Origin: Gracilibacteraceae bacterium
Lineage (GTDB): Bacteria; Bacillota; Desulfitobacteriia; Desulfitobacteriales; Syntrophobotulaceae
Direction: 5' to 3'
NCBI GenBank assembly: GCA_031266805.1
Contig: JAISAH010000111.1
Location: forward strand, 48,605 to 112,604
Length of the DNA stretch: 64,000 bases
Shown: positions 48,798 through 58,358 of the stretch, one piece after another
Numbering within the stretch: the stretch's first letter is position 1
Layout: every line of letters begins with the position of its first letter
Notes under the pieces: model-generated
Told to the model about the DNA's origin: nothing
What the model saw: the letters and a program-made list of their open reading frames with translations, nothing else
The model's database searches: none
Translations under genes and position numbers: made by a program

Positions 48798-50360
48798 ATG
48801 CCGTTAGTGTCGGGCCAATGCTCGCGGTGCGGCGCGATTGGCCAAGTGGACTCCGGGAAGGAAGCATATGTTTGCGCGAACTGCGGCGAGCCGGTCAGCA
48901 CGGAAAGAGCCGTTCGCCTGTATGAGGCGCGGGCGGAAGAAAACGCCGCGCCGGTGGTGATAGCGGAATACGACCGGCGCAAGTTTCGCGTGGAAAACGG
49001 CGTGCTTATCAAGTATTTTGGCGGCGATCACAAGGCGGAAGTGCCTTTTGGCGTGACGGGCATCGGCGAGGAAGCTTTCAGCGACTGCCAGATCCTCTTG
49101 GAAGTGGTTTTGCCGCCCACCGTCATGGAAATCGGGGCGAAAGCTTTTTCCAATTGCGCCAATCTCGCCAAAGTCATGATAGCGGAAGGAACGCGCGTCG
49201 TCGGGCCCTGGGCGTTTTTTGGCTGCATCAGCCTTACGGAAGTCACGCTGCCGGAAAGCGTTACCACCATAGAACCGTGGGCTTTTTACGGGTGTACGAG
49301 TTTGCGGAAAGTGCATCTGCCTTCTACTCTCACAGTGTTAAAGGAAAAATCTTTTTCCGGCTGTAACGGCTTAAAAACCATTGATTTGCCGGCTGCGCTG
49401 CTGGAAATCGGCGATTGGGCGTTTTTTGGCTGCCGCGGTCTGGAAGCGCTGACCATACCCCCGGATGTGCATACGATTGGCGCCTGGGCGTTTTTTGGCT
49501 GTCTCAGCCTCACCGGCGTCGTCATTCCCGACAGCGTTACGACGATCAGGGAATCGGCTTTTCAGGATTGCATGGAATTAGCCGCGCTGACCGTGCCCGC
49601 CCATTTGACCGTGCAGAGCGATGAGAACAAAAACCGGGTCAGCGTGGTAAAATTCGCTTTCAAAGGCTGCAGCAACCTGACTCTTACGACGGTCGCTCCC
49701 GGGGCAACGGAACTGCCCGCTAACGCTTTTTATGAATGCACGGCTTTAAGGTCGGTTGAATTGCCGGCGAGCCTGAAAAAAATAGGCCGCTTCGCTTTCC
49801 AGGGCTGTTCGTCCCTGCGGCGCCTTGACCTGCCGCCGGGCCTTGAGGAGATCGAGTCTTTCGCTTTTGCCGGCTGCTCGTCGCTAATGTCTTTGACGCT
49901 GCCCGACGGGATAACCGGCATAGCGGACAGCACGTTCGCCGGCTGCCAGTCCCTGAAAAACATCGATTTGCCCGCTTCACTCCAGACTGTCGGCGCCGAC
50001 GCCTTTTCCGGCTGCGTCAAACTGAATGACGTCCTGCTGCCGCGGGAAATCACCGGGATCGGCCCGCGGGCTTTCGCAAGCTGCGCCGCTCTGACCGGCG
50101 TCAGTTTGGGGCCGGCGCTGCAAGAGATCGGCGAAAGAGCCTTTGAGGGCTGTATTTCTTTGAATACCGCAGGCATGCCGGAGGAAACGCGGCAAAACGC
50201 CGAATTGATAGAAAAAGTGTTTCGCGGCACGCCGTTTTTCCGCGAGTATACAAGCGAGATGGCGCGTTCTCAATGGCGCAAGCAGGGGCGCTGCGTGCAT
50301 TGCGGCGGCCAGCTGGCATTTTTTGGAAAAACCTGTAAGCAATGCGGAAGAAAAAACTAA
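48798..50360 (+). CDS. Leucine-rich-repeat (BspA/LRR_5-type) protein with zinc ribbons at both ends
   Basis: A 520-residue protein. The N-terminal zinc ribbon is CSRCGAIGQVDSGKEAYVCANCGE. About sixteen BspA-type repeats of 23 residues follow with the pattern IGxxAFxxCxxLxxVxLPxxLxx. The C-terminus has a second ribbon, CVHCGGQLAFFGKTCKQCGRKN. No signal peptide is seen, so it is probably cytoplasmic, whereas many BspA-like proteins are secreted. The ATG at 48798 follows GGAGGGTAATT; the track start overlaps the promoter. The role is unknown; protein-protein interaction is the usual guess for such repeats. Confidence 0.82.
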   Translation: MPLVSGQCSRCGAIGQVDSGKEAYVCANCGEPVSTERAVRLYEARAEENAAPVVIAEYDRRKFRVENGVLIKYFGGDHKAEVPFGVTGIGEEAFSDCQILLEVVLPPTVMEIGAKAFSNCANLAKVMIAEGTRVVGPWAFFGCISLTEVTLPESVTTIEPWAFYGCTSLRKVHLPSTLTVLKEKSFSGCNGLKTIDLPAALLEIGDWAFFGCRGLEALTIPPDVHTIGAWAFFGCLSLTGVVIPDSVTTIRESAFQDCMELAALTVPAHLTVQSDENKNRVSVVKFAFKGCSNLTLTTVAPGATELPANAFYECTALRSVELPASLKKIGRFAFQGCSSLRRLDLPPGLEEIESFAFAGCSSLMSLTLPDGITGIADSTFAGCQSLKNIDLPASLQTVGADAFSGCVKLNDVLLPREITGIGPRAFASCAALTGVSLGPALQEIGERAFEGCISLNTAGMPEETRQNAELIEKVFRGTPFFREYTSEMARSQWRKQGRCVHCGGQLAFFGKTCKQCGRKN

Positions 50361-50375
50361 ATTGAAAGAACTAAA

Positions 50376-51335
50376 TTGAGAAATCTGCTGATAATATTTT
50401 TCGCCGTGGCCGCCATGGCGGTGGTTTATGTGTTCCAGCTACGCGAAGCTTGGCTGACGCGCGACCTGACTTATGAGAGAGCGCGCGAGGGCTATGTGAG
50501 CCATGACGAGATCCTGCCGGCTGTGTTTGCCCGTTCGGAGATCCTGATTTACGCGGCCGACGCCGGCGCGGTTTCTTTTATTGTTCCCGACGGGAAAAGA
50601 GCGCAAAAAGGGGAAACCGTCGCCCGGGTTGACGGGAGAGAAGCCCGATACTTGACGGCGCCCGCCGCCGGTCTTGTCTGCGCCCGGACGGACGGACTGG
50701 AGGAGATTCTCACTCCGGCGGCTCTGCTGGAAGCCGATCTGGCGGAACTGTTCGCCAGATGCGGAGGAGCGGAGGAAGCGGCGTTTAAGAGAAATCCGGC
50801 GGGCGCGCCCACGGCGGTTGAGTCGGACACCCCGCCGGCGGGAGAGCCGCCGGCGGAAGAGCGGAGTTTTGTGCAGGCGGGCGGAGCGGCGGGAAAAATA
50901 ATAAATAATTTGCAGCCGGTCTGGGCTTATATCGCCGCGGGAAACACGCAGGGCGTCCTCAAAGGAGACCGGCTTTTTATAAACGTGGACGGAGCGGTCC
51001 GCGCCTGCACGGTGGAGCGCGTGGGCGCGCCGGGACTTGGTTTGGTGGTTTCTTTTCCGCAGTATATAAATTCCGTGACGAACACGCGCGTCAAAGAGGT
51101 AGGTTGGCGCAAAGAGACGCCGACATACGGAGTGGTCGTTCCGGCGGCGGCTTTGTTCGCGCAGGGCGAGGAAGTCGGCGTTTACGCGGTCGAAAGCGGC
51201 ATAATCAATTTTCGCCGCGTCAAAATACTGGATCGGAACGGGTCTTTCGCCAGCGTGGACAATCTGCAGTCCGGTTACACCGTGGTGACGAATCCGCGGG
51301 AGGGGCTGCAGGGAGTGTCGGCTGACAGCTATTGA
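50376..51335 (+). CDS. HlyD-family-like membrane-anchored protein
   Basis: A 319-residue protein with one N-terminal membrane helix (NLLIIFFAVAAMAVVYVFQL), a lipoyl/biotinyl-like half (IYAADAGAVSFIVPDGKRAQKGETVARVDG), an Ala/Pro/Glu-rich linker, and a second beta domain (VWAYIAAGNTQGVLKGDRLFI). The layout is that of HlyD-type adaptor proteins found before yggS-sepF in clostridia. A TTG start follows 15 nt after the LRR gene, without a strong Shine-Dalgarno. A secretion role is inferred from the fold only; its genomic position suggests an envelope or division function. Confidence 0.72.
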   Translation: MRNLLIIFFAVAAMAVVYVFQLREAWLTRDLTYERAREGYVSHDEILPAVFARSEILIYAADAGAVSFIVPDGKRAQKGETVARVDGREARYLTAPAAGLVCARTDGLEEILTPAALLEADLAELFARCGGAEEAAFKRNPAGAPTAVESDTPPAGEPPAEERSFVQAGGAAGKIINNLQPVWAYIAAGNTQGVLKGDRLFINVDGAVRACTVERVGAPGLGLVVSFPQYINSVTNTRVKEVGWRKETPTYGVVVPAAALFAQGEEVGVYAVESGIINFRRVKILDRNGSFASVDNLQSGYTVVTNPREGLQGVSADSY

Positions 51336-51447
51336 GCATAGATTTTTATTATGAAAATTGTGGAAAACAAAGATATAAAAGAAGGATTTTTTCAATGCGC
51401 GTAGAAGAAATGTGGGATAAGGCTGATTTTAAGCCTTTGGAGGCGAT

Positions 51448-52158
51448 ATGGATATCAGTGGCAGATGGCGGACGATAAAAGAAAGGATCGCCGCGGCGGA
51501 AAAACGCGCCGGCCGCCCGACCGGTTCAGTAAGCCTGTTGGCTGTGACCAAGACTTTTGGACCGGAAGAAGTTTTAGCCGCCTATAAGGCCGGGCAGCGG
51601 GATTTTGGTGAAAACCGCGTGCAGGAATGGCAAGGTAAAGCGCCTTTTTTGCCGGAAGATTGCCGCTGGCATATAATAGGCCGTCTGCAGACCAACAAAG
51701 TCAAGTATCTTGACGAGCGCGTCCGCCTTATTCATTCGCTTGACCGTTTTCCGTTACTGCAGGCCTTGCAGACCGCCGGAGAAAAAAAAGGTCTGATCTG
51801 GCCGGTGCTCCTTGAGGTGAACATCGCCGGCGACGAGGCCAAAGCCGGACTGGCGCCGGAAGAAGTCGGCGATTTTCTGACAGCTGCGGCGGATTATTCC
51901 GCGGTGGATATCAGGGGATTTATGACCATCGGTCCTTTTGCCGCGCCGGAGGCGGAGATGAGAGAGGTGTTTCGCCGTTTGCGTCTCCTGCGGGATGAGA
52001 CGCGGGCGCGGGGGATCCCGGGCGCGGCGGGGCTTGACGCCCTGTCGATGGGTATGAGCCAGGATTTTGAGACGGCGGTGGAAGAAGGAGCGACAATAGT
52101 AAGAGTGGGCAGCCTCTTGTTTGGGGAGAGGCGACAGGACGACAGGGAGGAAGCGTGA
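51448..52158 (+). CDS. YggS/YlmE family PLP-binding homeostasis protein
   Basis: A 236-residue alanine-racemase-fold protein that binds pyridoxal phosphate and buffers B6 levels. Motifs are SLLAVTKTFGPEEVLAAY (PLP Lys), DFGENRVQEW, WHIIGRLQTNKVKYL, VNIAGDEAKAGL, GFMTIGPFA and LSMGMSQDFETAVEEGATIVRVGSLLFG. It sits directly before sepF, as ylmE does in the Firmicutes division cluster. GGAGGCGAT precedes the ATG, and a 27-codon reading frame of doubtful status overlaps its start. Confidence 0.94.
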   Translation: MDISGRWRTIKERIAAAEKRAGRPTGSVSLLAVTKTFGPEEVLAAYKAGQRDFGENRVQEWQGKAPFLPEDCRWHIIGRLQTNKVKYLDERVRLIHSLDRFPLLQALQTAGEKKGLIWPVLLEVNIAGDEAKAGLAPEEVGDFLTAAADYSAVDIRGFMTIGPFAAPEAEMREVFRRLRLLRDETRARGIPGAAGLDALSMGMSQDFETAVEEGATIVRVGSLLFGERRQDDREEA

Positions 52159-52677
52159 ATGAGTAAAATAACGGATTGGTTTCTCGGCGTTAGCGACGAC
52201 AGTGAAGACGACAACGAAGAGATTGTGGAGCGGGAAGAAGATGAAAGGAAGTCTCGCCGGCGCGGCAAGGCCGAACCGGAACCGGCGGCGGTAAAGGAAA
52301 CCGAAGCGGGAGGGGGACTTTTCGGGGGCAACCCGTTTCAGAGCGCGGCAGCCGCTAAAAAGCCGGCTTCGGTGGTAAATGTGTATTCCCAAAAGCAGTA
52401 TAAAGTTATCGTTTTTAAACCATGCCAGTTCAGCGAGGCGGAAAGCATCGCCAGGCATCTGAAAGAGCGGAATTCCGTCATTATCAATCTGGAAAAAACC
52501 GACGGAGATCTGTGGCAGCGGATCATTGACTTTATCAGCGGCACCACTTTCGCGCTGGAAGGCAAAATGCAAAAAATAGGCGAGGGCATCTTCATGTTTG
52601 TTCCCAGCAATGTGGACATCAACGATGAACTCAGCATTTATTCGGAACGGGAAATGCCCTGGCAGATGAACCGTTAA
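52159..52677 (+). CDS. sepF: Cell division protein SepF
   Basis: A 172-residue protein. The N-terminal membrane-binding amphipathic helix (MSKITDWFLGVSDDSEDD) is followed by an acidic linker and the SepF core (VNVYSQKQYKVIVFKPCQFSEAESIARHLKERNSVIINLEK, FISGTTFALEGKMQKIGEGIFMFVPSNVDI). SepF tethers FtsZ to the membrane and shapes the septum in Firmicutes. It begins immediately at the yggS stop. Length is typical. Confidence 0.96.
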   Translation: MSKITDWFLGVSDDSEDDNEEIVEREEDERKSRRRGKAEPEPAAVKETEAGGGLFGGNPFQSAAAAKKPASVVNVYSQKQYKVIVFKPCQFSEAESIARHLKERNSVIINLEKTDGDLWQRIIDFISGTTFALEGKMQKIGEGIFMFVPSNVDINDELSIYSEREMPWQMNR

Positions 52678-52693
52678 CCGGCGCCGCTTTCAG

Positions 52694-52739
52694 AACGCAA
52701 ACAGTAAACACATCAACACCTGATGCGTTTATTTGCGTT
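52694..52739 (+). repeat. Long imperfect hairpin between sepF and yggT
   Basis: AACGCAAA ... TTTGCGTT (8 bp) encloses AAAC-A-CATCA ... TGATG-C-GTTT. No T-tract follows, so it is more likely an mRNA-stability or processing element, or a dispersed repeat, than a terminator. Confidence 0.5.
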
Positions 52740-52762
52740 GTTAAGGGACTTTCAAAGGAGGG

Positions 52763-53029
52763 TTGATTCTGATATTATTGATACAATTGGTGCATTGGTT
52801 TTTTGAACTGCTCATTTTGCTGATTTTTGCCCGGTTCATCGTTTCCTGGCTGCCGGTTGACCCGCATCACCAATTGATCGGGCTCCTGCGGCAGGTCACG
52901 GATCCGCTGCTTAAACCTTTTAGCTTTGCCCGGACCGGTATGCTTGATTTTTCCCCGCTGCTGGCGATAATATTGCTGCAGCTCGCGGACAGGATCATTG
53001 TTACCGGGCTGGTTCGCCTGTTTCATTAG
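52763..53029 (+). CDS. YggT family membrane protein
   Basis: An 88-residue protein with two hydrophobic helices ([19 protein letters not shown] and [19 protein letters not shown]) separated by the conserved [20 protein letters not shown]. YggT proteins are found with sepF in division clusters and affect osmotic and division phenotypes. The TTG track start lies directly against GGAGGG; a CTG at 52769 would have better spacing, so the start is uncertain by a few codons. Confidence 0.88.
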   Translation: MILILLIQLVHWFFELLILLIFARFIVSWLPVDPHHQLIGLLRQVTDPLLKPFSFARTGMLDFSPLLAIILLQLADRIIVTGLVRLFH

Positions 53030-53058
53030 AGGACACCTCTAAAAACGCGCAGAAAGGA

Positions 53059-55833
53059 TTGATCATAACTTTGGATTACCGCGATACTTTGAATCTGCCG
53101 CGGACCGATTTTCCGATGCGCGGCAATCTCGCCGAGCGGGAACCGGAAATACTGCGCCACTGGGAAGAAATGGATATTTATGCCCAAGTGCGAGCGGCGC
53201 GGGAGGGACAGCCGAAATTCGTGTTGCATGACGGCCCCCCGTACGCCAACGGCGGCATCCATCTCGGGCACGCCCTGAATAAGGTGCTGAAGGATATCAT
53301 CGTCCGCTATAAGACGATGGCCGGGTTTGACGCCCCTTATGTGCCGGGCTGGGATACTCACGGCCTGCCGATCGAGCAGCAGGTGCTCAAGACTTTGGGC
53401 GTGAGCAGACACAGTGTTTCCGTTGTGGATTTTCGCCGGCTGTGCCGTCAGTACGCGGAAAAATATGTGGAGATCCAGCGCGATGAATTCAAACGTCTCG
53501 GGGTGCGCGGCGACTGGGATCATCCTTACCTCACGCTGCGCGGCGCTTACGAGGCGCGGCAGATAGAAGTTTTCGGCAAAATGGCAAAAAAAGGTTATAT
53601 TTACAAGGGATTGAAATCCGTGCATTGGTGCCCGTCCTGCGAAACCGCTTTGGCCGAAGCGGAAATCGATTACGCCGACACCAAATCGTCGGCTATTTTC
53701 GTAAAATTTCCTCTAAGGGACGGTTTGGGGCGCATTAAGCCGGAGGGCGCTTCTTTTGTCGTCTGGACGACGACGCCTTGGACGATCCCGGCCAATATGG
53801 CCGTGGCCGTCAATCCGGAATTTGTGTACGCCGTCGTCAGCGACGGGGCTGAGCGCTATATCATCGCCAAAGAGTTCGTCCCCTCTCTTTCCGCGCAATG
53901 GGAGCGGAGACTCTTACCGGAGGAGGAATTCAAAGGCGAGGAACTGGAAGGGATGATTTGCCGTCATCCGCTGATAGGGCGCGATTCCCCCATCGTGCTG
54001 GGCGAACACGTCACTTTGGAGCAAGGGACCGGCTGTGTGCATACGGCGCCGGGACACGGCGAGGAAGATTTTGCCGTCGGCGCGCGCTACGGTTTGCCGG
54101 TGCTGTGTCCCGTGGACCATCGGGGCCGATTCACCGAGGAAGCGGGAGCCTACGCCGGGCTGGGGGTTTTTCAGGCGGACGAGCGCGTAATCGCCGATTT
54201 GCGAGAGGCCGGCGCGCTGATCAAAGCGGAAAAGATCACCCACAGTTATCCGCATTGCTGGCGCTGTAAAAACAAGACCATTTTCCGGGCGACGGAGCAA
54301 TGGTTCGCTTCGATAGACGGCTTCCGCTCCCCCGCTCTCGCCGCTATTGACGGCGTGCGCTGGATCCCGGCCTGGGGGCGGGACCGGATCTATAATATGG
54401 TAAGCGACCGGGGCGACTGGTGTATTTCCCGGCAGCGGACCTGGGGCGTGCCCATCCCTATTTATTACTGTGAAAACTGCGGCCGCCAGCATATCAACGA
54501 CGCGACGATCGCCCGTCTGGGGGCTGTATTTGAGGCCGAGGGCTCGGACGCCTGGTTTGAGCGGCCGGCGGCCGAATTGCTGCCGCCGGGTTACGTCTGC
54601 GATTGCGGCGGCGGCGAGTTTCGCAAGGAGACGGACATAATGGACGTCTGGTTCGATTCCGGCACGAGCCACGCGGCGGTGCTGCGCGAGCGTCCGGAGT
54701 TGACTTTTCCCGCCGATATGTATCTGGAAGGTTCGGACCAGCATCGCGGCTGGTTTAATTCCTCGCTGAGCACTTCGGTGGCCGTTTATGGCGAGGCGCC
54801 TTACCGCGCGGTCCTGACGCATGGATTCCTCATAGATGAAAAAGGCCGTAAAATGAGCAAATCGGCCGGCAACGGCGTCGACCCGCAGGACGTCGTCGCC
54901 CAAAAAGGCGCGGATATCCTGCGGCTGTGGGTTTCTTCCGCCGATTACCGCGGCGACGTGGCCGTGTCGGCTAAGATCATGAACCAAATGACGGAATCCT
55001 ACCGCAAGATCCGCAACACTTTGCGTTTTATGCTCGGCAATCTCCACGATTTCCGGCCCGCGACGGACGCCGTCCCCTACGAGAGCCTGCAGGAGATCGA
55101 TCACTGGATCCTGCACCGGCTGGACGAACTCATCCGCCGCGTGCGCAAGGCTTACGACGACTATGAGTTCCATGTGCTCTACCACGCGGTCAATAATTTC
55201 TGCGCGGTGGAATTAAGCGCCATATATCTCGACATCGTCAAAGACCGCGCCTATGTGGAAGCGCAAAATTCACTCTCGCGCCGCGGCGTCCAGACGGTTA
55301 TGCAGGAGATCCTTCGTTCCGTCGTCCTTTTGCTCGCGCCCGTCTTGGTTTTTACCGCCGATGAGATATGGGCGCATTTGACCGGCGAAGACGGCGCGCG
55401 GGTGCAAACGGAAGATATGCCGGCGGCCCGGGATGAATGGCGGCGGCCGGAGCTGGGGGCCAAGTGGGATAAAATCCTGGCCTGGCGCGGCGACGTGACC
55501 AGAGCGCTGGAAAAAGCGCGCCAGGAAAAGATCATCAGCCATTCTCTGACCGCCCGCGTGGATGTCTATCCGGACGCGGAGACCATTGAGCTTTTGCGCC
55601 TGATTCCGAACCCGGCGGAAATAGTCATCGTTTCACGTCTGGAGACGCATGAGGCGAGTGAGGCCGCTCCGCCCGGCGCCGTGGCGGGCGAAGCTCTGCC
55701 GGAGATGAAAATACTCGTGCGTCCGGCTGACGGACAAAAATGCGAACGCTGCTGGATGTACAGTGAGGAAACCGGCAAAGATCCGGATTATCCGGATCTT
55801 TGCCCTCGCTGCGCCGCGATCATAAAGGAGTAG
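53059..55833 (+). CDS. ileS: Isoleucyl-tRNA synthetase
   Basis: A 924-residue class I synthetase. HIGH motif [16 protein letters not shown] in [13 protein letters not shown], an editing (CP1) domain with [16 protein letters not shown], and a C-terminal zinc finger [12 protein letters not shown]...CPRCAAI. It loads tRNA-Ile and edits Val-tRNA. It starts at a TTG ([23 protein letters not shown] is the usual Firmicutes N-terminus), 30 nt after yggT. No T-box leader is present, so it must be expressed from the upstream operon or a promoter I cannot see. Confidence 0.97.
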   Translation: MIITLDYRDTLNLPRTDFPMRGNLAEREPEILRHWEEMDIYAQVRAAREGQPKFVLHDGPPYANGGIHLGHALNKVLKDIIVRYKTMAGFDAPYVPGWDTHGLPIEQQVLKTLGVSRHSVSVVDFRRLCRQYAEKYVEIQRDEFKRLGVRGDWDHPYLTLRGAYEARQIEVFGKMAKKGYIYKGLKSVHWCPSCETALAEAEIDYADTKSSAIFVKFPLRDGLGRIKPEGASFVVWTTTPWTIPANMAVAVNPEFVYAVVSDGAERYIIAKEFVPSLSAQWERRLLPEEEFKGEELEGMICRHPLIGRDSPIVLGEHVTLEQGTGCVHTAPGHGEEDFAVGARYGLPVLCPVDHRGRFTEEAGAYAGLGVFQADERVIADLREAGALIKAEKITHSYPHCWRCKNKTIFRATEQWFASIDGFRSPALAAIDGVRWIPAWGRDRIYNMVSDRGDWCISRQRTWGVPIPIYYCENCGRQHINDATIARLGAVFEAEGSDAWFERPAAELLPPGYVCDCGGGEFRKETDIMDVWFDSGTSHAAVLRERPELTFPADMYLEGSDQHRGWFNSSLSTSVAVYGEAPYRAVLTHGFLIDEKGRKMSKSAGNGVDPQDVVAQKGADILRLWVSSADYRGDVAVSAKIMNQMTESYRKIRNTLRFMLGNLHDFRPATDAVPYESLQEIDHWILHRLDELIRRVRKAYDDYEFHVLYHAVNNFCAVELSAIYLDIVKDRAYVEAQNSLSRRGVQTVMQEILRSVVLLLAPVLVFTADEIWAHLTGEDGARVQTEDMPAARDEWRRPELGAKWDKILAWRGDVTRALEKARQEKIISHSLTARVDVYPDAETIELLRLIPNPAEIVIVSRLETHEASEAAPPGAVAGEALPEMKILVRPADGQKCERCWMYSEETGKDPDYPDLCPRCAAIIKE

Positions 55834-55837
55834 ATCT

Positions 55838-57250
55838 ATGCTGGTCCTGGCTTCCGCGTCGCCGCGCCGCCGCTTTTTGCTGACGGAATGGGGATATGAT
55901 TTCGCGGTGGTGGATCCGGCTGCTGACGAGAGCTGGCCGCCGGGCGCCGGGCCGGAAGCGGGAGCGGGGATCCTCGCGGAGCGCAAAGCCGCCGCCGGCC
56001 GCCGCCTGTGGCAAAAGCAGGGCGGCGCCTCCGGGGACGTAATCCTCGGCGCGGACACCGTCGTCGAGCTGGGCGGGCATATTTACGGCAAACCGGCGGA
56101 CGAAGCTGACGCGGAGCGGATGCTGGCGGAATTAAGCGGGCGGACGCATAAAGTCGTGACCGGGTTTGCGATCATATACGCGGACGGCGGCGCGACCCGC
56201 GTCGTCAAAGACAGCGTGACCTCGATGGTGCGGTTCCACAAACTGACGGCCGCCCAGATCCGCGCCTATGTCGCGGGCGGCGAGCCGCTGGATAAAGCCG
56301 GCGCCTACGCCTGTCAGGGGGATGGGCGCAAGTTTGTGCAGCGGATCGACGGCTCGGAGGAAAATGTTATCGGCCTGCCGATGGAGACTCTGTGTTCTTC
56401 TTTGTTCGCCTGCGGCATATCTCCCGCCGCCGGAGAATCGTCTGTCAGAGAGCCGTCTGTCATGGAACCCGCCGCTGCCAGAGCCAAAGTATCCGCCGGT
56501 TCGCCGGCACCGGCGCCCGCTCCAGCCCGGCCGCCCAAGGCGCACAAGGCAGACCGGGCCGGAGCGAACGGACTCCGCGTCACGGATATGCCGGCAGAGC
56601 TCAAACCGCGGGAACGCGCCGTCCGTTACGGCGTCGGGGCTCTCTCGAACGGCGAGCTGCTCGCCCTCCTGCTGCGAGTGGGCACACAGGGCGAAAACGC
56701 CCTCCGGCTGGCGGAACATATCCTGACGGAGACCGGCGGCTTGCGCGCTCTGGCGAAAATCACCTTGCCGGAGCTGACCAAAACGCGCGGCGTCGGCCAG
56801 GCCAAGGCGCTCCTGCTGCTCGCGGCTTTTGAATTGGGACGGCGAACCGCGGAAGACACAGACGACCCAGACAGAGTGGTCGTCACCAAGCCGGAGGACG
56901 CGGTCACACTGCTTAACGACATGCGCAGTCTGGACCGAGAGCATTTTCGCGTCATTTTTCTGAATACCAAAAACAAAGTGCTGGGCAGCGAGTCAATATC
57001 GGTCGGCTCTTTGAATTCTTCGATCGTTCACCCGCGGGAATGTTTCAAGGGAGCGCTGCGTTACGGCGCGAACGCCGTGATCCTCGCCCACAATCACCCG
57101 AGCGGCGACCCGACTCCCAGCCGGCAGGACCTCGCGCTGACGCAGCGCCTTGTCGACAGCGGCAAGATATTGGGAATAGAAGTGCTTGACCATATCATCG
57201 TCGGTGAGAAAAATTTTATCAGCTTGAAGGAAAGCGGCGACATGAAGTGA
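55838..57250 (+). CDS. Maf nucleotide pyrophosphatase fused to RadC (JAMM) protein
   Basis: A single 470-residue frame. Residues 1 to about 195 are Maf (LVLASASPRRRFLL, ILGADTVVELGGHIYGKP, TGFAIIYADGG, CQGDGRKFVQRIDGSEENVIGLPMETL), which hydrolyses dTTP/UTP or modified nucleotides. Residues about 195-245 are a Pro/Ala-rich linker. The rest is a full RadC: ELKPRERAVRYGVGALSNGELLALLL, a helix-hairpin-helix region (ITLPELTKTRGVGQAKA) and the JAMM motif HNHPSGDPTPSRQD. Maf and radC are separate neighbours in many Firmicutes; here they are joined with no stop. ATG after AAGGAGTAGATCT. Confidence 0.9.
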   Translation: MLVLASASPRRRFLLTEWGYDFAVVDPAADESWPPGAGPEAGAGILAERKAAAGRRLWQKQGGASGDVILGADTVVELGGHIYGKPADEADAERMLAELSGRTHKVVTGFAIIYADGGATRVVKDSVTSMVRFHKLTAAQIRAYVAGGEPLDKAGAYACQGDGRKFVQRIDGSEENVIGLPMETLCSSLFACGISPAAGESSVREPSVMEPAAARAKVSAGSPAPAPAPARPPKAHKADRAGANGLRVTDMPAELKPRERAVRYGVGALSNGELLALLLRVGTQGENALRLAEHILTETGGLRALAKITLPELTKTRGVGQAKALLLLAAFELGRRTAEDTDDPDRVVVTKPEDAVTLLNDMRSLDREHFRVIFLNTKNKVLGSESISVGSLNSSIVHPRECFKGALRYGANAVILAHNHPSGDPTPSRQDLALTQRLVDSGKILGIEVLDHIIVGEKNFISLKESGDMK

Positions 57251-57324
57251 AATATTACGTTTGACGGCATTATGCCAGACGAGTGGTCAATCAGCGCTTC
57301 CTCAGCGGAAGGATGAACGAAAAA

Positions 57325-58341
57325 ATGTTTATGACAAGGGATTTGGGTATTGACCTGGGCACGGCGAACACGCTCGTGCATATGAAAGGCAAGGGCATCG
57401 TCGTCCGTGAGCCCTCGGTCGTGGCGATGGATATAGAACGCAAAGAACCGCTGGCCGTGGGCGCGCACGCCAAAGAGATGATAGGTCGCACGCCGAGCAA
57501 TATCGTGGCCATCCGTCCTTTGAAAGACGGAGTCATCTCCGATTTCAACATCACGCAGAAGATGCTGAAATACTTTATCAGCAGAGCCATGGGCTCCAGG
57601 ATCCAGTTCGCGCGGCCGCGGGTCGTCATTTGCGTTCCCTCCGGCGTGACGGCCGTAGAGGAAAGAGCGGTCAAAGAGGCGGCCGTAGCCGCCGGCGCCC
57701 GCGACCCCATTATCATGGAAGAGCCGATGGCGGCGGCGATCGGGGCGGGGATGCCGGTCAACGAACCCACGGGCAATATGATAGTCGATATCGGCGGCGG
57801 CACCACGGAAGTAGGCGTCATTTCCATGGGCGGCATAGTCACGGCCTGCTCGATCCGCACCGCCGGAGACGAGATGGACGAATCGATTATCGCCTATGTG
57901 AAAAAAATGTATAATCTCTTTGTCGGATACCAGTCCGCCGAAGAAATCAAGCACCGGATCGGTTCGGCTTTCGACCCGCCCCGCGGCGCCACTTATGATA
58001 TCAAGGGGCGGGATCTTCTGACCGGGCTGCCCAAAACAGTGACCATCACATCGGAAGAAATTCGCGACGCGCTTTCCGAGCCGGTGGCGGAGATCGTGGA
58101 GGCAGTCAAGTCCTGCCTGGAAAAGACGCCGCCGGAACTGGCGGCGGATATTATCGACCGGGGCGTCATCATGGCCGGCGGCGGTTCCCTTTTGCAAAAC
58201 CTCGACCGGCTGCTTATGAACGAAACCGGCATCCCCGTGCATATAGCGGAAGATCCCCTGTCCTGCGTCGCGCTCGGCGCCGGCAAAGTGTTGGATAATG
58301 AGGAAATCATGAGAAATCTGGCTGAACTGCAGAAAAACTGA
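57325..58341 (+). CDS. mreB: Rod-shape-determining protein MreB
   Basis: A 338-residue actin homologue that organises lateral wall synthesis. It has the phosphate-1 loop [62 protein letters not shown] and [16 protein letters not shown]. The ATG at 57325 ([10 protein letters not shown]) fits the usual N-terminus; the in-frame ATG at 57313 has GGAAGG too close. The 74-nt gap after maf-radC may contain a promoter that is not evident. It heads mreB-mreC-mreD-mrdA. Confidence 0.96.
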   Translation: MFMTRDLGIDLGTANTLVHMKGKGIVVREPSVVAMDIERKEPLAVGAHAKEMIGRTPSNIVAIRPLKDGVISDFNITQKMLKYFISRAMGSRIQFARPRVVICVPSGVTAVEERAVKEAAVAAGARDPIIMEEPMAAAIGAGMPVNEPTGNMIVDIGGGTTEVGVISMGGIVTACSIRTAGDEMDESIIAYVKKMYNLFVGYQSAEEIKHRIGSAFDPPRGATYDIKGRDLLTGLPKTVTITSEEIRDALSEPVAEIVEAVKSCLEKTPPELAADIIDRGVIMAGGGSLLQNLDRLLMNETGIPVHIAEDPLSCVALGAGKVLDNEEIMRNLAELQKN

Positions 58342-58358
58342 CCGTCGGAGGCGCAAAG

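Noticed and set aside
50439-51395. 318-codon minus-strand ORF opposite the HlyD-like gene
   Set aside because: Arg/His-rich shadow; the plus strand has the membrane helix and lipoyl-like fold and the operon direction.
51394-51477. 27-codon ORF (MRVEEMWDKADFKPLEAIW...) overlapping the yggS start
   Set aside because: It has an upstream AAGAAGG but no family; probably chance or at most a leader peptide.
53030-53058. T-box leader for ileS
   Set aside because: Only about 30 nt separate yggT and ileS; no room and no T-box sequence.
53914-55185. 423-codon minus-strand ORF opposite ileS
   Set aside because: Shadow of ileS; the sense frame has all class I synthetase motifs.
57094-58356. 420-codon minus-strand ORF opposite mreB
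   Set aside because: Shadow of mreB and the end of radC; Asp/His/Arg-rich translation without domains.
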